A stretch of 64,000 bases of DNA from Apoderus coryli (taxonomy: Eukaryota; Arthropoda; Insecta; Coleoptera; Attelabidae). Every line of letters begins with the position of its first letter. Positions within the stretch are counted from its first letter, which is position 1. The notes beneath the pieces were generated by a model. That model was not told the DNA's origin. It saw only the letters and a list, made by a program, of their open reading frames with translations, and searched no databases. The DNA is taken from the NCBI GenBank assembly GCA_911728435.2, contig OU452205.1, positions 2,299,760 to 2,363,759 on the forward strand, read 5' to 3'. Positions 1-8,225 of this stretch are shown here, piece by piece. Both the position numbers and the translations under genes were made by a program.

Positions 1-34
1 AAACAGATCAACCAGTTGTATGAGAAACACACAG
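1..34 (+). CDS. ClpP: Mitochondrial ClpP protease, penultimate exon (3' part)
   Basis: The first 34 bases read KQINQLYEKHT plus the first base of a Gly codon, followed by a splice donor (GTAAAA at 35). This is the segment of ClpP that leads into the conserved HTG just before the last helix region. The gene encodes the proteolytic subunit of the ATP-dependent Clp protease, a serine peptidase of the mitochondrial matrix that degrades unfolded proteins together with the ClpX unfoldase. The catalytic Ser and His lie in exons outside the window. The split Gly codon (G|GT) joins in frame to the exon starting at 3202, which confirms the pairing. Known from the family: the order KKQIN..LY..HTG; inference: both exons belong to one gene. 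Confidence 0.85.
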
Positions 35-245
35 GTAAAAATGCTGATATATTCCATTCGTCAAAGTTACAGGTTCAGAGGAAACTCTAATAATTGCTCT
101 ATGGTGCAAGCAATTAGAGCAAGGGCTGCAATCTATTGAATCTATGGTTCCTTAATGGTGTTTGCAACATAATTCGTGATGAATTACACCGCACCAAAGC
201 TCTACCCAATCAAATTAGGTGAAACAAAAGTAAAAGTTTTAAAAG

Positions 246-856
246 TTAGTACCTCGTGTTACCTCCTCTACCTCTTATAACAGCTAATAAACGTCGAGGT
301 ATTCCTCTAATTAGGTTTTGGATATCCTCTTGTGGAATATTACCCCATTCTTCTTCTAGACCATTTCGGAGTTGTTGAATAGTGAATAACTGTCCTCGGC
401 GTTTTCTGATTCATCTACCTAACATGTCCCATACATGTTCTATTGGATTAAGGTCAGGACTACGAGCGGGCCAGCGCATAACTTCGAAATATTGGGCCAC
501 TATTCTGGCAGTATGTGGACGGGCATTGTCTTGCATGAAAACGAATTCGTTACCGACAAATTGTGGAAAAACAACAACATGTTCTTCCAGAATTTCTTCA
601 ATGTACCTTTGGGGAGTTAAAGTTCCTCTGTCAATAAAAACAAGTTATGTTCGAGCGTCAAATGAAATACCGCCCTACACCATAATGGATCCACCACCAA
701 AGCTAACCCTTTCGCTCAATTTACATTGGGCAAATCTCTCCCCTTATCGTCCCATACTCTTTCTCGTCCGTCAGGAGACCTCAGGCAAAATCTGGACTCG
801 TCTGAAAAAAGAACTTGCATGCCTCCACTCTTGAAGCTTCCAGTTAATGTGTTCTT
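246..856 (-). pseudogene. Tc1-like transposase, C-terminal (catalytic) half, broken
   Basis: Reading the minus strand gives EHINWKLQEW, a frame break, VLFSDESRFCLRSPDGRERVW (with the first catalytic Asp at 800-802), VSFGGGSIMV, then MQDNARPHTARIV (Asp 528-530) and WPARSPDLNPIEHVWDML (Glu 438-440). These are the three DDE motifs of IS630/Tc1/mariner transposases. A Trp codon became TAG after GGGSIMV, and a second stop follows near SFDART. The spacing between the second Asp and the Glu is 29 residues instead of the 34 usual for Tc1, so about 15 bases were probably lost in frame. The N-terminal half of the same gene resumes at 2253 beyond a LINE insertion. Confidence 0.85.
845..856. repeat. Target site duplication of the LINE, left copy
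   Basis: TAATGTGTTCTT here is repeated exactly at 2253-2264, on the other side of the LINE. Removing the LINE and one copy rejoins the two halves of the Tc1 transposase reading. Confidence 0.8.
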
Positions 857-2252
857 GCTTAATGCCCTGCACTGCTTAGCAAAAGACATCGAAAAGTCAT
901 TTAAGGCAAAAGAAGTATCCTTGTGTGCCTTTATCGATATAGAGGGTGCTTTTGACAATACCTCACATGAATCCATCAGTAGAGCACTGGAAGAGAGGAG
1001 TGTCGACTCCTCACTGGTGAAATGGATTCAGGCAATTTTGAAAGACCGTATCGTTATGGCTGAAATAGGAGATGCCCACAAGGCAGTGTATTGTCCCCTC
1101 TTCTCTGGTCACTAGTGCTGGATCATCTCATTTCAAAAATGAATAGGGCAGGCTTTACTCTGCAAAGCTACGCCGACGACATTGCTCTGTTAAGGGAAAA
1201 CACACATCGGTTCTATCCAAAACTGGTGCGACGCTGAGGGATTGAATATAAATCCGAAAAAAACAGTGTTGGTACCATTCACGAGAAAGAGAAAGGTGGA
1301 CATTATTAACCCCACTCTCAGCGGTGAGCAAATTTGCCTTTCGGATAAAGTCAAATACCTGGGAGTAATCCTGGATAAACGACTAATCTGGAATCAGCAT
1401 ATAGAGAAAACCATATCGAAAGCCACAGCGGCCATATGGACGTGTCACAGGCTACTCAGTAGGACTTGGGGGCTAAGGCCAAAGCTCACATACTGGGTAT
1501 ACCAAACAGTCATCAAACCCATGGTTACATACGCCTCATTAGTATGGTGGCCAAAAGTTAATATTAAGCATACACAATGCCGTCTTCAAAAGTTGCAACG
1601 GCTTGCATGTTTAGGAATAACAGGGGCAATGCGAACTTGCCCCACAGCAGCGATGGAAACGTTGCTGCATCTGATACCTTTGCCTGTCCTAGTCAAAAAA
1701 GAGGCCTGTCCTAGTCAAAAAAAAGGCAGCGTAACCCATTTTTGGCCTTCCAAAAAGCCATATGATGGAAGAACTTCGGAGATGCGAAAAGGAACAACTT
1801 AAGTCCTACTGGAGAAACACTCCAGGCCTAAGACAATCAAAATGGTTTATCAAACCTTCAGAGGCCAACGCAGGGAAGCTTATCCAACTGGAAAGAAGCG
1901 ACCTAAGGCGAATTACAGGCCTTTTTACGGGACACCGCCCAGTGAAGTACCATCTCAAAAATATGGGCCTAACCGAGGACGACACTTGTCGGTTTTGCGA
2001 AGACGCAACAGAGACAACAGAACACGTGCTCTGTGAATGCATGGCACTTTTCGGCAAAAGGCTAAACCCTTTTGGAGGGGTGACCCTAACATCCGACGAG
2101 GCAAGGAATTTAGCCCCCAGAGAAATCATCAACTTCATGAAAAGTGTGGGACAGCTGGGCAATTCATAGATTAGAGTTATTCACAAAAGATCTTCTGCAG
2201 GTCGAAGTGAGGGGAGGCTAAACCGCCTAAACGACTCCGATAAAACAATCTA
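857..2252 (+). mobile_element. 5'-truncated LINE (R1/LOA/jockey-group) inserted in the Tc1 element
   Basis: Translation shows reverse-transcriptase pieces: CAFIDIEGAFDNTSHESI (palm motif with catalytic Asp), SYADDIALL (YADD at 1169-1180), NINPKKTVLVPFTRKRK, VKYLGVILDK, then ITGAMRTCPTAAMETLL, and finally the C-terminal block GHRPVKYHLKNMGL with CRFC...TTEHVLCEC. The element has several defects. The GxPQGG motif that should precede PLLWSL is missing. There are frame changes near 1110, 1241 and 1760. A short tandem duplication of CCTGTCCTAGTCAAAAA lies near 1683-1720. The RNase H region expected between 1740 and 1760 is absent. It is flanked by a 12-bp target duplication (845-856 and 2253-2264). 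LINE nature is certain; the exact clade is not. Confidence 0.85.
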
Positions 2253-2264
2253 TAATGTGTTCTT
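2253..2264. repeat. Target site duplication of the LINE, right copy
   Basis: Exact repeat of 845-856 (TAATGTGTTCTT). Confidence 0.8.
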
Positions 2265-2640
2265 TCGAAAAAAGAAGTCTATTAACTCGATGCTGTATGA
2301 GGAGCTCTGGTCCAGTTACCGGTCTTCTGACCCGTAAATTGACTTCATGAAGTCTTGGTCTTATTGTAATTTCATTGACAGCAACTTCACGAACTCTTTG
2401 GAGTTCATTTCTTATCACTACTGCACTGCACTCTTATAAAGCGGTCATCAAAGGCGGAAGTAGCACGATTTCTTCCAGATCCAGGTCTTCTACGATAACT
2501 TCCAGTCTCACGAAACCTTGCAGCGGCTCTTTCCACGCTCGATTTTGTGAAACCTTGCATATTCGCCACTTCTCTCTATAGGAATATCCAACATCATGAA
2601 GAGCAATGACTCTAGCTGAATCTTCAGATGACAAAGGCAT
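2253..2640 (-). pseudogene. Tc1-like transposase, N-terminal (helix-turn-helix) half, broken
   Basis: The minus strand starts with ATG at 2640 and reads MPLSSEDSARVIALHDVGYS, the paired-like helix-turn-helix start of Tc1-family transposases. It then continues, with several frame changes, through pieces resembling the linker and second helix-turn-helix, up to LRVRRPVTGPELLIQHRVN and LLFSKEH. The reading resumes as EHINWKLQEW at 856 after the inserted LINE. Together with 246-856 it makes one ancestral gene of normal Tc1 length. No convincing terminal inverted repeats were found, although CTACAGAGTG near 2930 could be a relic of one. Confidence 0.75.
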
Positions 2641-3201
2641 CGTGAAATAAAAAATAAATTTGGAATTCACTCACGAAACGGTTTAAATAATGCTCTAAAT
2701 GTCTGATAAAACTGATTGGCCAATGCAGAATACGTTTCCAAGGAAACCTAAACATCCAGAGTGCTTTCAATAATTGTTGTAAAAAGTGCAATGTTTATTT
2801 CAAAAATTTATATCTCTTAAACGGATAACGATACAGAAACGAATAAAACAGCAAAATGTTAAAAATGAATGAAACTGTGCAGAAAAGCATATCCAGTGTA
2901 GTTTATGTTGCAAAATTACTCTACAGAGTGTTACAAACTTACGAGAAAAAATATGCTCTTTTATTTTCTTGTATATTTCAACATGTAAACTGTATTTTTG
3001 AAAATTGAATAAAATTAATTAACACGTTGAAGGACAGTAACTAGGTTTGTGTTGTTTAACACTGAAATTACGACTCCACTTAAAAATGGACTACTTTTTC
3101 AAATTATTTAAAGAGAAGTTTCTATCTACTCTTACCTAAAATAACTAGAGATTAAATTCCTATTGCTATAAAAACATTTTATCAAAGTGAAACGTTGATA
3201 G

Positions 3202-3413
3202 GTATGGCGCTGGATAAAGTTGAAGCCAGTCTGGAACGTGATAACTTCATGACACCTCTAGAAGCCAAAGAATTTGGTTTGATTGACAAAGTGTTAAGTA
3301 GCCCACCGAAACAAAAACTGGATACGCCTGAGATTTGTATAGAAAAACGACAACCAATGGGGCCAAAACAACCCCCAATCCAATTAAATCAAACCAAAAC
3401 TACAGAGAAATAA
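3202..3413 (+). CDS. ClpP: Mitochondrial ClpP protease, last exon
   Basis: This exon encodes the C-terminal 70 residues of Clp[19 protein letters not shown], then [13 protein letters not shown], then a hydrophilic tail rich in Lys, Pro and Gln ending at TAA (3411-3413). The Asp of LERD (codon 3240-3242) aligns with the catalytic-triad Asp of the family (Asp171 in the E. coli mature enzyme). The [11 protein letters not shown] block is the conserved C-terminal motif. The long tail after the core is typical of animal mitochondrial ClpP rather than bacterial forms. The preceding exon is 1-34, and the split Gly codon keeps the frame. There are no stops or frameshifts, so this looks like a functional host gene whose upstream exons lie left of the window. 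Confidence 0.9.
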
Positions 3414-3590
3414 AAATTGTAGTTGCTAATTAGAAAATAGAGAAATATTATAGTTCGTTGTTTGTTTTATTACTCCGCTCCATAAAATGAAACTTTATAA
3501 TTTAATTTTTAGAGTACATAAACTTTGAACAATTTTCTTTTGTTGACTTTTATGAATAGTGTTAAATAAAAACCTTTTCTTCTTTTTTTT
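3414..3590 (+). other. ClpP 3' UTR with poly(A) signal
   Basis: AT-rich sequence follows the ClpP stop codon. A canonical AATAAA lies at 3565-3570, about 150 bases after the stop and followed by a T-rich stretch. This is the likely cleavage and polyadenylation region. Confidence 0.55.
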
Positions 3591-3973
3591 GCTCGATAAA
3601 ATTGAACAGTCGCTTACGGAATTTATTGCCTGTAAAAGTTTTCACTACTGGAAAGTTTCTCGTAAAACTTAATGGCAAAGGATTTTTTCGTAAATGCACA
3701 GGAGAGCATCTCGAATTTCGTTAAATTATTCTGGAGTTTAGTGTAATAAGCAGTGGCTGTAACACAAAAGAACTGTTAGATATCTTGACTCAACCTGGCA
3801 AAAGGTAGGTATATACAGGGTGTCGTAGAATTTGTGGGCATACACCCGGATTCAAATAGTATACTTAAGTTTAACATGAGAAGCTTGTGCAAGAGCAAAT
3901 ATTTATAATTTGGGACTTGGCAACGTAAAAAGTAAACAGCTGTATGGGAGTTCGCCATCGAAGCACTTCAAGA

Positions 3974-3981
3974 CAAATGGT
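3974..3981. repeat. hAT target site duplication, left
   Basis: CAAATGGT immediately outside the left end; identical to 6625-6632. Confidence 0.85.
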
Positions 3982-4189
3982 CAGTGGCGGCTTGTCCTGT
4001 GAAGCAAGTGAAGCAACGCTTCACCTAAATAATCAGTAAAATGAATAATATTTAAGTATTTAATTTTTCTCCATATAAAATTTAAACTATAAATTAATGT
4101 ATACTTAATTTTCAACCTGCTTTACCATACAACTGTAATTTTGAATTTCGTCTTCATCTGAAGCAGGCTTTTTTATCTATATTTCAGCC

Positions 4190-5900
4190 TATAGAGTGTG
4201 GAGATGGAGTAGTAATAGAAAATGTGGGATTGAAAGCAGTTGAAGCCGATGAAGTTGAAGAGGAAACTTTAACACACGTTGCAGAACAAGCCGAACGAGA
4301 TCCCAAGAAGGAAGCGAAGGAATTGAAAGATAAGTATCGAAATATTATCTGGCGAAAGAAAAATTTGATACTCGATGAGCATCACACAATGTTTCATGGG
4401 GCAACAACTTTCCCACCTAATATTGAAGCTCTGGCCACGCTTTTCTCATGTTTCAAGTACTTTTTCGACAAAGGACTTATATCCAAAATTGTACCTGAAA
4501 GTAACCTATATGCAGTTCAACAGGATGTGAATAAACCTGCTAACATCACAGAGCAAGACATCTCTCAATATATTGCCATTTGCCTGTACATGTCTGTGGT
4601 ACATATGCCCGATGTTAGGAGTTATTGGTCTACGGATCTTGGATTTGATAAAATCAGAAACACTATGAGCTATAATAATTTTGTGAGAATAAGGCGCTAC
4701 ATTCACTTCAATGACAATCATTGTATGGTCCCAAGAGACAATCCGAAGCACGATCGCCTACATAAGCTTAGACCTATTATTGATATGCTGAATGAAAAGT
4801 TTCAAACTGTTCCACTACAACAATGCCTGAGCGTTGACGAGCAATTGTGTGCAACAAAAAGCAGGCACTATATAAAGCAATACCTTCCCATGAAACCACA
4901 CAAATGGGGCTACAAGTTATATGTGCTGTGTTGATCAGATGACTTCGCTTATAAATTTGAAATTTATACTGGAGATGAAAATGATCCGAAATATAGACAA
5001 AAAGAAGAACCCGACTTGGGATCATGTGCCAATATCGTCGTACGCCTGTGCCGAAATGGGCCCAGCAACCAAAACTATAGGGTTCATTTTGACAATTTCT
5101 ATACTTCGATACCGCTTGTAGTTCATTTAGCCCAACGAGGAGTACACTCTCTCGGCACTGTTAGAAGGCCAAGAATCCCTAACTGCAAACTACCGACTGA
5201 AAAAGAACTCGCATCTTGTCCTAGAGGCACTTCACATGAGTTTGTTTGCAACGTTGATGGTGTGGAAATATCGTCGGTGACATGGAAGGATAACAAGGTC
5301 GTGACACTTGTATCCTCATTCGCTGGCCAAATGCCGATGTCTGAGGTGAAACGCTTCGACAAAAAATCTAAGAAATCTGTAAATGTCCCATGTCCTACGG
5401 TAGTGAAGGAGTACAACAAACATATGGGAGGAGTCGATTTACTCGACGGTCTCATTGGGCGCTATAAAATAAAAATGCGGACAAAAAAATGGTATATGCG
5501 ATTATTTTACCACCTAATCGACATGACGGTAATAAATTCTTGGCTACTTTACCGAAATCTTAGTAAACAACGCGGTGAGAAATATCTCCGTTTGGCACAG
5601 TTCCGTGCAGAAATAGCTTATTATCTAAGCCAGCAAGGCGCATCTGTGAAAAGAGGACGGCCCAGCGAATTGGAAAAAAAGATTCAAACGAAAAAATGTC
5701 GGTCTGCCACAACAGCATATGTTCCCCCAATAGACGTGCGCCAAGATGAGGTCAACCATTGGCCAAGCTATGAGGAGACGAGACAACGATGCAAAATGCC
5801 AGGGTGTAAATCGTTTTCATTTATAAAATGCTCAAAATGTGCCCTCAATTTGTGTTTGAATAAAAACAATAACTGTTTTGTCGCTTTTCATACAAAATAA
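4190..5900 (+). pseudogene. PiggyBac-family transposase, one in-frame stop, 5' end missing
   Basis: One frame is open from a good splice acceptor (TATATTTCAG ending at 4189) to TAA at 5898-5900, except for a single TGA at 4932-4934. It encodes about 570 residues of a DDE_Tnp_1_7 (piggyBac) transposase. The three catalytic Asp are LSVDEQLC (Asp codon 4836-4838), HFDNFYTSIPL (5091-5093) and MGGVDLLDGLIGRYK (5436-5438). A Cys/His-rich C-terminal domain follows (CKMPGCKSF, IKCSKCALNLC), as in this family. The stop falls in LYVLC*SDDFAYKFEIYTG, where relatives have Gly or another residue. No first exon or left terminus is present. It is very well preserved otherwise, so it died recently or the stop is a sequencing or allelic difference. 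Confidence 0.88.
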
Positions 5901-6070
5901 ATTATCCACCAAAATGTAACACCCACGCATAATGTATCACATCTGCTACATGTATATTTTTTGAAATAAAAAATATTTAAAAAAAAACTATGAATTTTTT
6001 TATTATTTTTCATGTATTTGTATGGTTAAAACACACTATTAGACATTTTTTTCAAGAAAATATAAAAAAT

Positions 6071-6088
6071 CGTGCAGTGTAGGGTTAA
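6071..6088. repeat. PiggyBac right terminus with TTAA target
   Basis: CGTGCAGTGTAGGG directly followed by TTAA (6085-6088) fits a piggyBac 3' end (…AGGG|TTAA). The matching CCCT-type left end was not found before 4190, which agrees with 5' loss of the element. Confidence 0.5.
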
Positions 6089-6624
6089 TATGGAAGAAGC
6101 AAGTGGAAGTACTACACATCAGCAGCGTAAATTATATTTACGCTGACATCAGGTAAGCGAAGTTATTATGAAAAATGATGTTTATTTTTTAATTTTAACT
6201 AAAGTTAAGTTTTTTTAATCAACACTCATTTTAAGAACAGAAAAAATATACAGACACACCTGTTCCAGATTTAAATAAATGTTTGATAAATATAAGTAAA
6301 GGCAAATGCATAAAAGCCGAGCTTTTAATAATATCTGGTATGAGACGTATTATGATTTGCTAACAGGTAGCATAAAAGTAATTTGATTGACAGTTTCATA
6401 AAATGTGTTTTATTTAGTATTAGTATGAAGTAGGTAAATATATTCTAGATACTAATTACACTTTTTAAAGAAAACAATACTTAGGTGAGGTACCTACTTA
6501 TAAACATAACCTATAATTTATGACGCAGTAGGGATATCCCTATTAATTTTAGCTACCTATTAAGTATATGACTTTATTTTTATGTTATGCTTCACAACAT
6601 TAAACTTGCCGCAAGCCGCCACTG

Positions 6625-6632
6625 CAAATGGT
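6625..6632. repeat. hAT target site duplication, right
   Basis: CAAATGGT immediately outside the right end; identical to 3974-3981. Confidence 0.85.
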
Positions 6633-6940
6633 CTCCTATTTGTGCAGAAAAACTGGTCATGTTGCAACTGTACCTTTAGAGGATTGTAAAGCGATCAATT
6701 CTGATTGGTATACAAGTCTTTTGGTTAAATAAATAAAACAAAACGGTGAGACAGGCTCGTCGCTGAAATTATTTTTTTTAACAACTTTAGTTGAACTATT
6801 TGCAAATATTCATGTTACGTTGAAAAATGTTTTAAATTTTTAGCCCGTAGACGAAGCACCATATGAAAAAAATACAAGAGATAAAAAAGTTGCAGTCTTA
6901 GTAGATTTATCTCAAAACAATATCGTAATTAAATTACAGT

Positions 6941-6997
6941 CAGTGGCGTACACTTTTTTGTCAATAATTTGTCTAAAGTTGCCCTGTAACGCCACTG
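6941..6997. repeat. Miniature inverted repeat with hAT-like ends
   Basis: CAGTGGCGTA at one end faces TAACGCCACTG at the other, 57 bases overall. The ends look like hAT termini, but I see no 8-bp duplication outside. Confidence 0.3.
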
Positions 6998-7854
6998 GAC
7001 TTAATAACTTTGATCTAGTTAAACTCATATAAGCCCCCTATTTCCAGCAACAACTCTGGCAATTTTCAAAAAAATCAGTAACGAGATATTGGACTTAATC
7101 AAAGAAAACCGTTATCAACACATCTTCTATCTTGGCAACAATGCATAGGAACTTTTTTCATAAAATGACCTGACAAATCACCCCCTTAAATACTGCTAGG
7201 TGCTGTGACTTTTTAGGATACCCTCTACAAACTCCAGATCCATTTTAAAATAATATAAAGGGTTTCGCAAGCACCATAATTTAAGTTGTAAAGAAATGCT
7301 TAAATTTAATCCAAAAGGGTGAGACATCCTGTAGATAAATTCCATTCACTGTTGGACATGGTGTATATACCGTTCTATGATTGTAATATTAGGTTCTACA
7401 AATTAATTTCGCTCCCAATATAAATGTATTAATTGAAACTAAAATTAAGCGTATTAAATTAATGTAACTAATTTTGGATGCAATAGTTAAAACAATAGTT
7501 TCTATTTTACATTCAAACTGTAAGTCTCTATTGATAATATTGATATTATGTCGTCTGTTATACAGTGGCGACTAAAGGTCAATCATAAATCGATAAAATT
7601 TTACGGAAAATTTGTTTGGAAGAACCCCTGTATATTATTAAAGTTTGGGATTGTCCATAAGATTCTAACAATATTTGATATGTTATAAAATTCACATAAA
7701 GTCAACGGTTATCGAGATATATATATGGTTGAATAGCACAAAACACAGTCATAAAAAAAGTCTCCTTGGTTTTTATTTCCTTGTGAATTATTGCAAATTA
7801 GAGACACGGAAAAAAATTATAGAAATAAACCCTTCTTCTTCTTCGGATGCTATC
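6998..7854. other. No gene seen
   Basis: AT-rich. The mariner relic's right end lies near 7333 and a lone CAGTGGCGAC (hAT-end-like) near 7564. Nothing else is recognised. Confidence 0.4.
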
Positions 7855-8225
7855 CACTAATGGATGTTTGCAATCACATTTTCCATCTCCTCTCTATCTC
7901 TTGCGGTGTGAATTAGGGTCTGTATGTCATTTATTCCTGTCCACTGTCTTATGTTCCGCAACCATGACAATTTCTTCCTTCCTATCCCTCTACGGCCCTC
8001 TATCTTACCCTCGATCAACAACTGTAAATATTCATACTTCTTGTTCCTCATGACGTGCCCCAGATATGAAGTCTTTCTCTTTTTATGGTGGTTAACAGTT
8101 CACGTTCTCTGTTGATGTTGGACAGAACTTCTACGTTTGTTATTCTTGCAGTCCACGGCATCTTGAGCATTCTGCGGTAAAGCCACATCTCGAACGCTTC
8201 CAATTTGTTAATGTTGTTGACTTTA
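7855..8225 (-). pseudogene. RTE-type LINE, C-terminal tail of endonuclease-reverse transcriptase
   Basis: The minus strand reads NKLEAFEMWLYRRMLK, TARITNVEVL, then KKRKTSYLGHVMRNKKYEY, GKIEGRRGIGRKKLSWLRN and IRQWTGINDIQTL, ending in VIANIH and a stop. FEMWCYRRMLK...SYLGHIMR...GRRGIGRKQ.SWLRNI is the well-known C-terminus of RTE/BovB-type insect LINE proteins. The frame shifts at least once near 8065. It is 5'-truncated at about 8225, where the next LINE begins on the other strand. Another RTE piece, from the endonuclease domain, lies at 57538-57855. Confidence 0.8.

Larger units (their letters stand above)
35..3201 (+). other. Last intron of ClpP, filled by nested transposons
   Basis: The intron runs from donor GTAAAA (35) to an acceptor ending at 3201 (GATAG|GT). 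The acceptor's pyrimidine tract is weak. It carries a Tc1-like transposase on the minus strand (246-856 and 2253-2640), split by a plus-strand LINE (857-2252). The 3070-3115 stretch resembles the tail of the hammerhead-bearing repeat seen at 33.6 kb and 62.7 kb (CTCCACTTA followed by GGACTA). The rest is AT-rich without recognised content. Confidence 0.8.
3982..6624. mobile_element. hAT-superfamily element with 8-bp target duplication
   Basis: Perfect 13-bp terminal inverted repeats, CAGTGGCGGCTTG (3982-3994) and its complement (6612-6624), are flanked by an identical 8-bp duplication CAAATGGT (3974-3981 and 6625-6632). CAGTGGCG-type ends and 8-bp duplications are the signature of hAT transposons. 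GTGAAGC-type subterminal motifs occur inside both ends. No hAT transposase is seen inside; instead the interior holds a piggyBac transposase gene and a piggyBac right end. It is therefore a non-autonomous hAT that later received a piggyBac. Confidence 0.85.
3814..7333 (+). mobile_element. Mariner-type element relic, split by a hAT element
   Basis: The left end TACAGGGTGTC (3814-3824) matches, with one mismatch, the inverted right end near 7323-7333. The coding relic starts before the hAT insertion (VRHRSTSRQMV, 3950-3981) and continues directly after it at 6633 as SYLCRKTGHVATVPLED, then CKAINSDWYTSLLVK and a stop at 6730-6732. KTGHVATVPLED and VNSEWYT-like blocks are typical of mariner transposases. 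The rest of the gene is unrecognisable. The frame continues across the hAT target duplication, which shows the hAT arrived second. Confidence 0.6.

Noticed and set aside
382..834. 150-codon plus-strand frame over the Tc1 relic
   Set aside because: It is antisense to the clear DDE motifs of the transposase and has no similarity of its own.
4932..4934. TGA in the piggyBac gene as a selenocysteine or programmed read-through codon
   Set aside because: No SECIS-like structure was seen, and transposases of this family have no selenoc ysteine; a simple nonsense mutation is more likely.
6085..6088. Using the right piggyBac end to define a complete piggyBac element
   Set aside because: No CCCT-type left end or second TTAA could be matched, so the element's left border is unknown.
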